DNA of 64,000 bases from NCBI GenBank assembly GCA_037414955.1, contig JBBEWH010000179.1, forward strand, positions 25,723 to 89,722. The letters are read 5' to 3'. The translations under genes and the position numbers were made by a program. The notes beneath the pieces are model-generated. The model was not told where the DNA came from, did no database searches, and saw nothing but the letters and a program-made list of their open reading frames with translations. Source of the DNA: Phytohabitans sp037414955 (GTDB lineage: Bacteria > Actinomycetota > Actinomycetes > Mycobacteriales > Micromonosporaceae). How positions within the stretch are numbered: position 1 is the stretch's first letter; every line of letters starts with the position of its first letter. This document shows positions 25,661-34,825 of the stretch, in pieces.

Positions 25661-26656
25661 TCACCAGGCGTATGCCTGCGGTGCTTCCCCGGGCCCTGGC
25701 CAGATTTGGTCGAGTCGCGCCAGAACCTCGTCGTCCAACCGCACGGACAGCGCGCCGAGGTCCGAGCGCAGCTCCTCGATCGTCATCGCTCCGACGATGG
25801 TGGTGGAGACGACGGGGTTGCGTAGTAGCCAGGCCAGCGCCACGGCCTCCGGTTTCGCGCCCAACTGTCGGCACAGCCCTTCATACGCTTCGAGCTGGTC
25901 GCGGTGTGCCTCGACGCGTTGCCGCACCGAGTCGTCCGAGATACGCCCCTCGGTGGCGGCTTGCAGGGCGCCGGCGAGCAGACCGGCGTGCAGCGGGCTG
26001 TACGGAATCAGACCGACGGCGAGGTGACGCAGCGCGGGGATCAGCTCCTGCTCCACGGCTCGCACGGCCAGGTTGTAGAGGCTCTGCTCGCAGGCCAGGC
26101 CCATGAAGTGACGCGCCGAGGCGGCGCACTGGGCCAGCGCCACGTCCCAGCCGGCGAAGTTGCTGCTGCCCACGTAGGTGATCTTGCCGTCGTGGACCAG
26201 TTGCTCCATCGCCTGCCAGATCTCCTCCCAGGGTGTGGCCCGGTCGACGTGGTGCATCTGGTACAGGTCGATGTGATCGGTCTCCAGCCGCCGGAGGCTG
26301 GCCTCGCACGCGCGCCGGATGTGGTAGGCGGACAGCCGGCGATCGTTCGGTCCGAGTCCCATCGGTTGGTACACCTTGGTGGCCAGGACGATGTCGTCGC
26401 GGCGTCCACTGCGCCGCAACCAGCGGCCGACGGTCTCCTCCGAGATGCCGTATCCCTTGGCCATGTCCGGTGACTGCGGGCCGCCGTAGACGTCGGCGGT
26501 GTCGAAGAAGTTGACGCCCGCGTCGAGGGCGGCGTCCATGACAGCGAAACTGCTGGACTCGTCCGCGAGGTAACCGAAGTTCATGGTCCCGAGGCCGATC
26601 CGGCTCACGAGCAGACCGCAGCGGCCCAGGTGCCCATAGGTCATCTCGCCGCTCAT
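25661..26656 (-). CDS. Aldo/keto reductase
   Basis: A 331-residue TIM-barrel NADPH oxidoreductase. The catalytic tetrad is visible as Asp in FFDTADVYG, Tyr in the same segment, Lys in LATKVYQP and His in YQMHHVD. The NADP-binding end carries TTIVGAMTIEEL. It is closest to YajO/Tas-like members that act on aldehydes and sugars. The start at 26656 lacks a strong Shine-Dalgarno; an ATG at 26644 (MTYGHLGRCG) is also possible. It lies downstream of the aldehyde oxidoreductase operon and may handle related carbonyl compounds. Confidence 0.85.
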   Translation of the reverse strand: MSGEMTYGHLGRCGLLVSRIGLGTMNFGYLADESSSFAVMDAALDAGVNFFDTADVYGGPQSPDMAKGYGISEETVGRWLRRSGRRDDIVLATKVYQPMGLGPNDRRLSAYHIRRACEASLRRLETDHIDLYQMHHVDRATPWEEIWQAMEQLVHDGKITYVGSSNFAGWDVALAQCAASARHFMGLACEQSLYNLAVRAVEQELIPALRHLAVGLIPYSPLHAGLLAGALQAATEGRISDDSVRQRVEAHRDQLEAYEGLCRQLGAKPEAVALAWLLRNPVVSTTIVGAMTIEELRSDLGALSVRLDDEVLARLDQIWPGPGEAPQAYAW

Positions 26657-26955
26657 GCTGGGAGCATATGTGCTGTTGTTTCGGCGAGGGATGCTTTGTC
26701 AGGGCACCCCACAGACGAGTAGAGGGGATGTTGTTGGGAGCGTGCGCCCTTATGAGGTAAGCGGCGTGGGCGATCCGAGGTTGGTCGCGGTGTGATCGGC
26801 CCGCCGGTCCTTTCTTGCAAGGCCGTCGGCGGCGACCGCCAGGTGGCGCCCAGGGGCCGGGCACCGGGACCGTCGCGGCCGACCAGCCGGGCCAGTACGG
26901 CCCGCCGGCCGGCGCGGCGGTGCGCGTCGACGAACGACCAGACCTCGTGCAGCAT
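26653..26955 (-). pseudogene. XdhC/PaoD-type molybdenum chaperone, truncated
   Basis: The frame opens MLHEVWSFVDAHRRAGRRAV and continues LARLVGRDGPGARPLGAT, the N-terminus of XdhC-family chaperones. It then shifts; the continuation LAVAADG is in the next frame and soon ends. Only about 45 of the usual 250-370 residues remain. The start overlaps the paoC stop (TAATG), so it was once the last gene of the operon. In E. coli PaoD matures PaoC, so this loss matters. Confidence 0.7.
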
Positions 26956-29150
26956 TACTGCAGCATCTCGGCGGTGATCGGCAGCTCGCGGATGCGCCGG
27001 CCGGTGGCGTGGAACACCGCGTTGGTGATCGCTGGCGCTACTCCGACGAGGACGATCTCGCCGATGCCTTTGACACCGAGCGGGTCGGCCTCCAGGTCCT
27101 CACCGTGCAGGTAGATCGCGCGCAGGTCCGGCACGTCGGCGTTCACCGGAACCAGGTAGTCGGCGAAGTTGGCGTTGGTGATACGCCCGTCGCGGGTGTC
27201 GGTGACGGTGTGCTCCAGCAGCGCGGCGCCGATCCCGCCGACCATGGCGCCGATGGCCTGGCTGTCGGCCAGCACGGGGTTGACGATGCGGCCGGCGTCG
27301 TACACTCCGAGCAGCCGCCGGACCCGGATGATGCCCAGGCGTGCGTCGACGGCGACCTCGGCGAAGGTGGCGGCGTAGGCGTAGAACGAGAACCGCTCCG
27401 GACCCGTGGGCAGGGTGAACGAGCCGTTGGCCGCCAGGTGGTCACGTCCCTGCCGGTCGAGTAGCTGACCGTACGTTTCACCGCGTGCCGGCTGGTCCCG
27501 CAGCGACAGCCGTCCCCGCCGCACGACCACCTGGGCGGGGTCGGCGCCGTGCAGCGGTGATCGCGGATCCTGCACGGCCAGGGTGATGGCCTGCCGGCGC
27601 ACGTTGTCGCAGGCGTCCTTGACGGCGGAGCCGACGCTGGCCATGGTCATGGAACCGCCGTGCGGGGGTGTGGCCGGCATCCGCGAGTCACCGAGGCGGA
27701 ACTGCACCTGGTTCATGTCTAGGCCGAGTGCGTCGGCGGCGACCTGCGTCATGGACGTGTAGGTGCCGGGGCCCATGTCGCTGGTGGCCGACTCGATCAC
27801 GGCGGTGCCGTCGGCGGACAGCCGTGCCCGGCTCTGCGCCGGGGCGCGGGCGGTGTCGTATATCCCGGCGGCCATGCCGGTGCCGATCAGCCAGTCGCCG
27901 TCGCGGACCGACCGCGGCGCGCGGGGGCGCCGCTGCCAACCGAACTCGCGGGCACCTGTCTGCAGGCATTCGCGTAGCCGGCGGGTGGAGAACGGCAGCC
28001 CGGTGGACTCGTCTTCGGACGGTTCGTTGCGGTGGCGCAACTCCACCGGGTCGACGCCCACCCGGTAGGCCAGCTCGTCCATCGCCGACTCGATCACGTG
28101 GGCGGCGCTGGCGTAGCCGGGTCCGCGCATCCAGATCGGCGTGTTGACGTCCAGCGGCACGGTGGCGTACTGCTGGCTGACGTGCGGCAGGCTGTACAGC
28201 ACCTGTCCCGCCGCCAGGATGGCTTCGGTGAAGTTCTCGTACCGGGAGGTCTCGGCCCGCACGTCGTGGGTCATCGCCCGCAGCCGGCCGTCGCGGTCGG
28301 CGCCGATGCGCAACCGGTACTCATACGAGGGCCGGAAGCCGGTGCCGAAGTACATCTGCCGCCGGGTCAGCACCAGCTTCACCGGCCGGGCCACCTGGCG
28401 GGCGGCCAGCGCGGCGACCGTCACATGCGGCCACGCCCGCAGGCCACTGCCGAACGCGCCGCCGACGAACGGTGACAGCACCCGCACCGACGCCTGTGGC
28501 AGGCCGAAGACCGCGGCGAGTTCGACCTGCGTTCCGGCACCGACCCACTGGGTCTTGTCCCACAGGGTGAGCTGGTCGCCGTCCCAGCGGGCGATGGTGG
28601 CGTGCGGCTCCATCGGATTGTGGTGGTTGCGGGCGGTGCGGTAGGTGACGTCCAGCCGCACCGGCGAGGCCGGCAGCGCTTGAGCGGTGTCGCCGCGCGC
28701 ATAGGTTGTCGGTTCGTTGGTCGGGGCGGACGCCAGGTCGAACGACGGTGTCTGGGCGTCATAGCCGACCCGCACCAGGCTGGCGGCGTGCTGCGCCTGC
28801 TGCAGGCTGGCGGCGACCACGACGGCGACCGGCTGGCCGAAGAAGTGGACCTGGTCGTCCTGGAACACGCGCAGTCGCTGCCCGGGCGGGTTGTTCGAGC
28901 CGGTGTTCTCCCGGTAGGGCAGCCGGGGCGCGTTCAGGTGGCTGATCACCGCCCGGACGCCGGGCGCGGCGGTCGCCGCCGCCGTGTCGACACTGGTGAT
29001 GCGGCCTCGGCCGACCGTGCTGTCGACCATGACGGCGTACAGCACGCCGTCCACCTGATGGTCGGCGGCATAGCGGGCGGCACCGGTCACCTTGAGCCTG
29101 CCATCGACGCGCCTGCTGTCGGCTCCGACGGCGGTACGGGGCTGAGTCAC
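26955..29150 (-). CDS. paoC: Xanthine dehydrogenase family, molybdopterin-binding subunit (PaoC-like)
   Basis: A 731-residue large subunit of a molybdenum hydroxylase. It has the fold of PaoC: an N-terminal hammerhead domain (RLKVTGAARYAADH) and Mo-cofactor segments (GGAFGSGLRAWP and MRGPGYASAAH). A late KGIGEI carries the catalytic Glu. The GTG at 29150 overlaps the paoB stop and has GGGAGG upstream. The family oxidises aldehydes, mostly aromatic, to acids using water. It is the third gene of a paoA-B-C operon with the E. coli gene order. Confidence 0.9.
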   Translation of the reverse strand: MTQPRTAVGADSRRVDGRLKVTGAARYAADHQVDGVLYAVMVDSTVGRGRITSVDTAAATAAPGVRAVISHLNAPRLPYRENTGSNNPPGQRLRVFQDDQVHFFGQPVAVVVAASLQQAQHAASLVRVGYDAQTPSFDLASAPTNEPTTYARGDTAQALPASPVRLDVTYRTARNHHNPMEPHATIARWDGDQLTLWDKTQWVGAGTQVELAAVFGLPQASVRVLSPFVGGAFGSGLRAWPHVTVAALAARQVARPVKLVLTRRQMYFGTGFRPSYEYRLRIGADRDGRLRAMTHDVRAETSRYENFTEAILAAGQVLYSLPHVSQQYATVPLDVNTPIWMRGPGYASAAHVIESAMDELAYRVGVDPVELRHRNEPSEDESTGLPFSTRRLRECLQTGAREFGWQRRPRAPRSVRDGDWLIGTGMAAGIYDTARAPAQSRARLSADGTAVIESATSDMGPGTYTSMTQVAADALGLDMNQVQFRLGDSRMPATPPHGGSMTMASVGSAVKDACDNVRRQAITLAVQDPRSPLHGADPAQVVVRRGRLSLRDQPARGETYGQLLDRQGRDHLAANGSFTLPTGPERFSFYAYAATFAEVAVDARLGIIRVRRLLGVYDAGRIVNPVLADSQAIGAMVGGIGAALLEHTVTDTRDGRITNANFADYLVPVNADVPDLRAIYLHGEDLEADPLGVKGIGEIVLVGVAPAITNAVFHATGRRIRELPITAEMLQ

Positions 29151-30127
29151 TTGGCACCTCCCACCACGCGCAGTTGACGTTCGACGGTGCGTTTGAGCAA
29201 CTCGACCTTGAAGGCGTTGTGCCGCAGCGGCTGGGCGCCGTCGGCGGCGTGACCGGCCGCGTCCGCCCACAACGCCGGCGAGGGCCGCTGCCCGACGAGG
29301 CGGCGTTCGACCGCGCTCAGCTTCCACGGCACGGTACCCACTCCACCGGCCGCCACGTTCGCCTCCCGGATCACCCCGCCACGCACGTGCAGGGCGACCG
29401 CGGCCGAGGTCAACGCGAACTCGTACGACTGGCGGTCGCGCACCTTCAGATAGCCCGAGGCCAGGGGACGCGGACGCGCTGGGATGTCGATCGCGGTGAT
29501 CAACTCGCCGGGGCGCAGGTCGTGTTCACGCTGCGGGGTGCTGCCCGGCCGCAGCAGGAACTCACCGATGGGCACCTGCCGCACTCCGGCCGGGCCGAGC
29601 AGATGCACGCTCGCCTCCAGCGCGGTCAGCGCGACGGCGAGATCCGACGGGTGGGTGGCCACGCATGCCGGCGAGGTGCCCAGGATCGCGTGGCTGCGGT
29701 TCCAGCCGTCACGGGCGGCGCAGCCGGAACCCGGATCGCGTTTGTTGCAGGCCGCGGACACGTCCCGGAAGTAGGTGCAGCGGGTGCGCTGCATGATGTT
29801 GCCGCCGAGGCTGGCCATGTTGCGTAACTGCGGGGACGCGCTCAATTCCAGGGCCTGCGACACGACCGGGTAGGCGGTGCGCACCAGCGGATGCCGGGCC
29901 GCGTCGGCCATGCGCACCAGGGCGCCCAGCCGCAGGCCGCCGCCCCCGGTGGTGGTGATGGTGCGCAGCGGCAACGCCTCGATGTCGACCACCTCACCGG
30001 GACGTTCCACGGTCTCGCGCATCAGGTCGACCAGAGTGGTGCCGCCGGCGATGTACCGGCCGCCACGAGCACCGGCCGCCACCGCGGCCCGGGTGTCGGT
30101 GACTGTGGTGTAGATGAAGGGGAACAT
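29147..30127 (-). CDS. paoB: Xanthine dehydrogenase family, FAD-binding subunit (PaoB-like)
   Basis: A 326-residue FAD subunit with the CO-dehydrogenase flavoprotein fold. FAD contacts are IAGGTTLVDLM near residue 27 and MASLGGNIMQRTRC near 105. The Cys-rich insert CTYFRD, ACNKRDPGSGCAA near residues 116-136 corresponds to the extra [4Fe-4S] site known in E. coli PaoB, which separates this group from ordinary XdhB proteins. It transfers electrons from the iron-sulfur subunit to FAD and then to an acceptor. Its GTGA overlap with paoC indicates translational coupling. Confidence 0.9.
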   Translation of the reverse strand: MFPFIYTTVTDTRAAVAAGARGGRYIAGGTTLVDLMRETVERPGEVVDIEALPLRTITTTGGGGLRLGALVRMADAARHPLVRTAYPVVSQALELSASPQLRNMASLGGNIMQRTRCTYFRDVSAACNKRDPGSGCAARDGWNRSHAILGTSPACVATHPSDLAVALTALEASVHLLGPAGVRQVPIGEFLLRPGSTPQREHDLRPGELITAIDIPARPRPLASGYLKVRDRQSYEFALTSAAVALHVRGGVIREANVAAGGVGTVPWKLSAVERRLVGQRPSPALWADAAGHAADGAQPLRHNAFKVELLKRTVERQLRVVGGAK

Positions 30128-30131
30128 CGCC

Positions 30132-30731
30132 TCACCGCTTCCCGGCGGCCTGCTCGACCGCCTTGACGATCTTCACGTAGCAGCCGCACCGGCACAGGTT
30201 GCCGCTCATCCACTCGCGGATCTCCGCCGCGGACCCGGTATGGCCCTCACGGATGCACGCGGTGCCGGAGACGATCTGACCCGGCGTACAGAACCCGCAC
30301 TGGAAGGCGTCCTGCTCGATGAACGCCTGCTGCAACGCGGTCAGGTCATCGCCGTCTGCCAGACCCTCGATGGTGGTCACCTCGGCGCCGTCCAGACGCA
30401 CGGCCAGGGTGAGGCAGCTGTTGACCCGCCGGCCGTCGACCAGAACCGTGCAGGCCCCGCACGCGCCCTGATCACAGCCCTTCTTCGTGCCGGTCAGGTC
30501 CAGGTCCTCGCGCAGTAAGTCCAGCAGCGATGTGCGGGTGTCGACGGTGAGCCGGTGGCGCCGGCCGTTCACCCGCAGCGTGACGGTACGCGAAGGAACA
30601 GCATGCGGCGGTGCCGCCTCGGCCGGAGTTTCCGGCAGCAGGCCACCAGCGGCCGCAGTACCGGTGACGGCGGCCGTCGAGGCGATGAACGTTCGCCGCG
30701 ACAGCGACGACACCGAAAGGTCACTGGACAC
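30132..30731 (-). CDS. paoA: 2Fe-2S subunit with Tat signal (PaoA-like)
   Basis: A 199-residue small subunit. A twin-arginine signal (SRRTFIAST) near residue 12 is followed by a hydrophobic stretch, so the complex is probably exported folded. Two [2Fe-2S] sites follow: KKGCDQGACGACTV with a later NSC, and QCGFCTPG with NLCRCGC. I use the GTG at 30731, correctly spaced from AAGGAG; the longer frame from 30737 would overlap it. First gene of the operon; an operator-like dyad lies about 100 bp upstream. Confidence 0.9.
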   Translation of the reverse strand: MSSDLSVSSLSRRTFIASTAAVTGTAAAGGLLPETPAEAAPPHAVPSRTVTLRVNGRRHRLTVDTRTSLLDLLREDLDLTGTKKGCDQGACGACTVLVDGRRVNSCLTLAVRLDGAEVTTIEGLADGDDLTALQQAFIEQDAFQCGFCTPGQIVSGTACIREGHTGSAAEIREWMSGNLCRCGCYVKIVKAVEQAAGKR

Positions 30732-30833
30732 GTTCACTCCTTACGAAAGCGAAAGGGGACGTCGGACCGAACCGCCGAAACGGCGCAAACATGACGCGGT
30801 CCACGTAAGCAGCTTTCGGCCGCCGCAGGGATA

Positions 30834-30849
30834 CCCTGCTGGTACACCC
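30834..30849. promoter_or_regulatory. Operator-like site 1 (pao operon)
   Basis: CCCTGCTGGTACACCC, part of the dyad GGGATACC-CTGCT-GGTACACC, about 100 bp upstream of paoA. The same 16-mer recurs at 32596. Confidence 0.6.
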
Positions 30850-30891
30850 CACGGACGTCAGACTTTCGCCCGCCTTTCGCATTGGCGTGCC

Positions 30892-32157
30892 TCAAAGCGA
30901 GACGGTCGCGGGCCCGCGCCGGGCTAGCACCAGCAGGCCGTACATCGACAAGGCGGCACCGCCGATCATGAGCAGCGCCATCGGTACCGCGGTGTGCTCG
31001 CCGCCGAGCCCGGCGATCGGGGCGATGATGCCGGCGGCCACCCACTGGACGAACCCAAGGACCGCGGAGCCGGTGCCAGGATGCTCGGGAACCTCGGCGG
31101 AGGCCAGCGCACCACCGTTGGCGATCATCAAGCCCTGCGCGGTCATCAGCACGAAGAAGCAGCCGACCGCCAACGGCAGCGGCGTGCCCCACCACAGCGC
31201 CCCGGCGAGCATCACCACGCCCGCCGCCAATGCTGCCACCTGCCCGACTGCGATGACTTTGCGGGTGGAGACGCGCCCGGCCAGCCTGGCCGTGACCAGG
31301 GCGGCCACGGTCATGCCGACGGCATTGGCGGCGAAGTCGACCGAATACGCGATCGGTGACATGCCGTTCATCGACTGCAGCACGAACGCCGAGGTGGCGA
31401 CATAGGCGAACAGCGCACCCATCGCCGAACCGGTGACCAGCAGATATCCGACGTAACGGCGCCGGGTCAACACCTGCCGGCCGGCGACCGCGAAGGCGCG
31501 CAGACCACCGCCGTGCCGCCGCTGCGCGGGCAGCGACTCCGGAACCGCCACCAGCACCGCCACCACCATCGCCACGCCTAGAGCCGCAACGGCCCAGAAC
31601 GACACCCGCCACCCCGACAACTGCAGGATGGCCGCGCCCAGCAACGGCCCGGCGATCGGCGCGACACCGCCGACGCCGGCGACCACGTTCAGCACCCGGA
31701 CCAACCGGGCGCCGGTCGCCAGGTCGACGATCACCGCCCGGCCGATCACCATCGCCCAGCCGCCGGTAAAACCCTGCACGAACCGGGCCACCGTCATGAC
31801 CCCGATCGACGGCGTCAGCGCACACACGACCGACGCGGCGACCATCAGCACGAGCGCGGCGATCAACGGCCGGCGCCGGCCCCGCTGATCCGAGACCGGG
31901 CCGCCGATCAACTGGCCCAGGGCCATGCCGACAAAGAACGTGGTCAGGGTCAACTGCACCTGCGTCGCCGTCGCCGACAGGTCACCGGCCACCCGCGGGA
32001 ACGCCGGCACGTACATATCCGTGGCCAACGGCGCGATCGCCGTCAAGAAGATCACCGTGGCAACCAGACCGGAGGTGAGCGCCGCCTGGCGACCCACCCG
32101 ATCGGCGTTCTCCCCGGGGGCGATCATCGGCTCGGGCAGGGACGTCAATGAGGGCAT
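30892..32157 (-). CDS. MFS multidrug exporter, Bcr/CflA type
   Basis: A 421-residue 12-TM major facilitator protein. The loop 2-3 signature is GQLIGGPVSDQRGRRRPL near residue 80, and TM1 contains the DMYVPAFP segment typical of Bcr/CflA drug exporters. Motif C-like GGVAPIAGPLLG lies near 165. The ATG at 32157 follows GGAGAAAG. It is expected to exchange drugs or other small molecules for protons. It sits just upstream of the pao operon on the same strand but has its own dyad at 32239. Confidence 0.9.
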   Translation of the reverse strand: MPSLTSLPEPMIAPGENADRVGRQAALTSGLVATVIFLTAIAPLATDMYVPAFPRVAGDLSATATQVQLTLTTFFVGMALGQLIGGPVSDQRGRRRPLIAALVLMVAASVVCALTPSIGVMTVARFVQGFTGGWAMVIGRAVIVDLATGARLVRVLNVVAGVGGVAPIAGPLLGAAILQLSGWRVSFWAVAALGVAMVVAVLVAVPESLPAQRRHGGGLRAFAVAGRQVLTRRRYVGYLLVTGSAMGALFAYVATSAFVLQSMNGMSPIAYSVDFAANAVGMTVAALVTARLAGRVSTRKVIAVGQVAALAAGVVMLAGALWWGTPLPLAVGCFFVLMTAQGLMIANGGALASAEVPEHPGTGSAVLGFVQWVAAGIIAPIAGLGGEHTAVPMALLMIGGAALSMYGLLVLARRGPATVSL

Positions 32158-32238
32158 CTTGTTCTTTCTCCGCGGGGCTGGAAGCTTCTTGCCGACCAGC
32201 ACACCCGCTGCATTCGCCGCGAGGAAGTCACCAACGAT

Positions 32239-32260
32239 GGGTGTACTCGCGGTACATCCC
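32239..32260. promoter_or_regulatory. Operator-like site 3 (MFS exporter)
   Basis: GGGTGTAC-TCGCG-GTACATCCC is a near-perfect dyad about 80 bp upstream of the exporter ATG. Its half-sites resemble those of the sites at 30834 and 32596. Confidence 0.6.
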
Positions 32261-32274
32261 AGATCGCCGACTCC

Positions 32275-32548
32275 ATGTTCGATCGGCTCGACCAGGCGTT
32301 CCGCGGCCAGCGTCAGCTCATCGACGACGCTTCCCACGAACTGCGCAGCCCGCTGGCGATCATCCACACCCCATCTGGACGCCACGCTCACCTATCCAGA
32401 CGCCACGGCGGAGCAACGTGGACGGACGGTGAGCGTCATCGACCGCGCTACCGACTGGTGGAAGACCTGCTGGCGACCGCACGCAGGGACGCCGACGCAC
32501 CGCCGGGCGGATCGAGCCATCACGCCCGCGGCAGCAGCCGCACGCTGA
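32275..32548 (+). pseudogene. Sensor histidine kinase remnant
   Basis: FDRLDQAFRGQRQLIDDASH followed by ELRSPLAIIHT is a clear dimerisation/phosphoacceptor H-box. The frame then shifts, apparently by one extra C in a CCCC run, to HLDATLTYPDATAEQ and SVIDRATD, and again to RLVEDLLATARRDA. The ATPase domain and the membrane sensor are missing. The response regulator is not present here. Confidence 0.65.
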
Positions 32549-32595
32549 CGCTGCTCGGCATCACCTGACGACTATGCCGAGGCCTGACAGGGGTG

Positions 32596-32611
32596 CCCTG
32601 CTGGTACACCC
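32596..32611. promoter_or_regulatory. Operator-like site 2 (lipocalin-like gene)
   Basis: CCCTGCTGGTACACCC, identical over all 16 bases to the site at 30834, about 150 bp upstream of the gene at 32762. Confidence 0.6.
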
Positions 32612-32761
32612 ACCATCAGGAACTCCCCGCCCGCCGGTTGACGCGGTTTGCTGATTTCCGGCGTGCGGCACGGCCGCAGGGCGGCCCACGGGTCCGCCTG
32701 CCGGAAGCCAGGCCCAAACGGCTTCCGCCACATCATCTGTGAGAAAGAGGACCGACGAACA

Positions 32762-33241
32762 ATGACAACGAAATTCAAGATCGCCCCGCGTGCGCTGATC
32801 CTTCCGCTCGCCATCGCGGTTGTGCTGCTGGTGTCCGCGTTCTTGTTCGCCCAGCCCAGCATGGCCCATCGCGACACGTCGCCCCTGGTTGGTGGATGGC
32901 GCATGACCTCCCTGGAGGTCGGCACCCCCGGCAACCTGCGACCCGTGCCGTACTCCGGCCAGATCATCTTCACCAAGTCCGGCACCATGTCGGTGCAGGC
33001 CATGAACCCCGACCCGAACGCTGCGGACACCCCGTACACGATCAACGGATACGAAGCCTTCTACGGGACCGTCGCCGTCAACAAGGCCGCCCGCACGTTC
33101 GTCGTGACCGTCGAGTCGTCAGCGGTGCGCAACCTCATCGGCCAGCGCCTGACGCGCGTCTTCAACGTCTCGGGTGACCGGCTGGTCCTGACGCCGACGG
33201 ACCCGGCAGAAGGCTGGCGCGTCACCTACGAGCGCTTCTGA
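32762..33241 (+). CDS. Secreted lipocalin-like domain protein
   Basis: A 159-residue protein with an N-terminal hydrophobic segment (residues 11-30, LILPLAIAVVLLVSAFLF) acting as signal peptide or anchor. A lipocalin-like beta-barrel follows, recognised from LVGGWRMTSLEV, SGQIIFTKSGTMSVQ, YEAFYGTVAV and GDRLVLTPT. Proteins of this type are small and usually unassigned; they may bind hydrophobic molecules. It may share a regulator with the pao operon and the MFS exporter. Confidence 0.8.
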   Translation: MTTKFKIAPRALILPLAIAVVLLVSAFLFAQPSMAHRDTSPLVGGWRMTSLEVGTPGNLRPVPYSGQIIFTKSGTMSVQAMNPDPNAADTPYTINGYEAFYGTVAVNKAARTFVVTVESSAVRNLIGQRLTRVFNVSGDRLVLTPTDPAEGWRVTYERF

Positions 33242-33410
33242 TCGCAGCAGGGTTGGCGGGCGGGTCGCACGGGGTGAATACCTACAACACAACGAACGTC
33301 AACTACAACAAACAGCAAACTCCACATGGCAACGCCCGCCACGGGGATAGCCCGGCGGCACCCCGAGCTCCGCGTCAAGGCGGTCACCCGCCGACTGGAT
33401 ACCCACGCTC

Positions 33411-33616
33411 ATGGGGGTCCACAACGGCCCTTACGCCCCCGACGACCTCCGCGAGAGCTACACGACCCTGGTTCTCCTGGCCGAAGACACCTACCCGGGA
33501 GGCCAGTCTCCCACAGGGAATCTGAGGATCGCGTTCACTCCGACGCATACGACGAGGCGGCGCAGGACGCCCTGGTGTCCGCCTTTGCCGAGCGCACGGG
33601 GGTATCGCTCAGCTAA
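33411..33616 (+). pseudogene. Frameshifted remnant of an unknown small protein
   Basis: One frame reads MGVHNGPYAPDDLRESYTTL and then VLLAEDTYPGGQSPTGNLRI. The next frame continues SDAYDEAAQDALVSAFAERT to a TAA at 33614-33616. The two fit together as one protein broken near 33535. The stop lies inside a strong hairpin, as at a normal gene end. No family recognised. Confidence 0.4.
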
Positions 33617-33627
33617 GCGATACCCCC
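33598..33627 (+). terminator. Hairpin overlapping the end of the remnant gene
   Basis: A perfect 12-bp stem GGGGGTATCGCT / AGCGATACCCCC with a 6-nt loop. Confidence 0.6.
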
Positions 33628-33946
33628 GCAGAAGAGGACCGCCCGGTCAGTAACCCCTACGGCAGGCACTCCCCTTCTCCTGCGAGATGAGGGTCCGCTG
33701 GATGCGGATCACCTCAGATTCACCATGGACGAGGTGGGCGGCGGCATCGACCACCCGGTCGGTGCCGCGCGCCGGGCCACGAAGGTGGGTTCAGCGGAAA
33801 CATCCGCGCCGTCTATGACCTGCACCGGGTGCGCGGCTGGCGGCAGGGAACCGAGGTCTATGACCTTCAAGATAGGATCGACGGGTACGGAACGGGATCG
33901 ATGACAAGCATAATCCTCAACTACGGCAAGCATCGTCGGGAGGGGC

Positions 33947-34500
33947 GTGCAGCCTGTGGAGTCCACATTGACCATTCGCCAGGTGGCGGAGCGCGTCGTC
34001 GAGCTCGGCCTCGTAGATGCGCCGACAGTGGTAGATGCCCTGGAACCGGCCATGTTGGACAGGACGCTTGACTACTTCGGTGTGCCCGACAACCGGGCCG
34101 TGCTGAGGCTGCTCAACAGTCTGGGGATCTGGTACGACGTCGACCCAGATGCCTTCCGCGGAGTATGTGAAGACGGGCCCAGCTGTACGAGGAGCAGTTG
34201 CGGTTGATCGCAGACCGCACGCGTGGACTGATCACGATTACGGACGTCGACGTGGTGGACGACGAGGCGGGCGGTCACCACGTGCTGCGGTTCCGCTGCG
34301 GCGGGGAGCCGCGCGAGTGGCGGATCACGCACGACGAGGACGAGGACGAGGAGGAGTTCGATGCCGTGATGACGTTCAGCATGCGCATTCACGAACTCGT
34401 GCCGGCCGGCTCGCCCGCTCGGTGGTGCGCCGTCGAGATCAACGACGGCGCCTACGGTCCGCAGGCCGTCTTCGGCGATCCCGAGGCGATGCGGCAGCCC
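33947..34500 (+). pseudogene. Frameshifted gene for an unknown acidic protein
   Basis: From the GTG at 33947 (GGGAGGG upstream) the frame gives LTIRQVAERVVELGLVDAPT and LRLLNSLGIWYDVDPDA, then shifts twice near 34150-34185. It resumes as YEEQLRLIADRTRGLITITD, DVVDDEAGG, and DEDEDEEEFDAVMTF up to FGDPEAMR near 34495. The three pieces together make a plausible protein of about 180 residues. Two single-base losses in short G/C runs explain the breaks, so a sequencing error is possible. Function unknown. Confidence 0.5.
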
Positions 34501-34825
34501 GTAAGGCGATTTTCGTGCTGGTTGCCGCCCTCGCCGCGCTGGTGTTCACCGGTGCCGGTGCGGCCGTCGCCGTGGCGACGTCCAAGAGCGGCACCACGGT
34601 GACGCGGACGGTGGTCTCCACCGAGAACGCGGCCACCACCCACGCCGGCGCAACCTTCACGACGGTACGGACGATCGGCGTCTTCGCGCAGTCCAGCAGC
34701 TTCATCGTGGCCCGCTGGACCGCCGAAAGCGCGTGCTACGGAGGCACCGGCTACTGCTCGGCGAGGATCCTGATCGACGGCGTGGAAGCCGAGCCGGTGG
34801 CGGGCAACGACTTCGCGTTTGTTGA
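34500..34825 (+). pseudogene. Truncated secreted or membrane-anchored protein
   Basis: The frame starts abruptly with RKAIFVLVAALAALVFTGAG, a signal-peptide-like segment without an initiation codon. It is joined directly to the end of the previous remnant. It continues through a Thr/Val-rich beta domain with Cys residues (CYGGTGYC) to about GNDFAF near 34822 and then loses coding character. Both ends look deleted. Confidence 0.45.
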
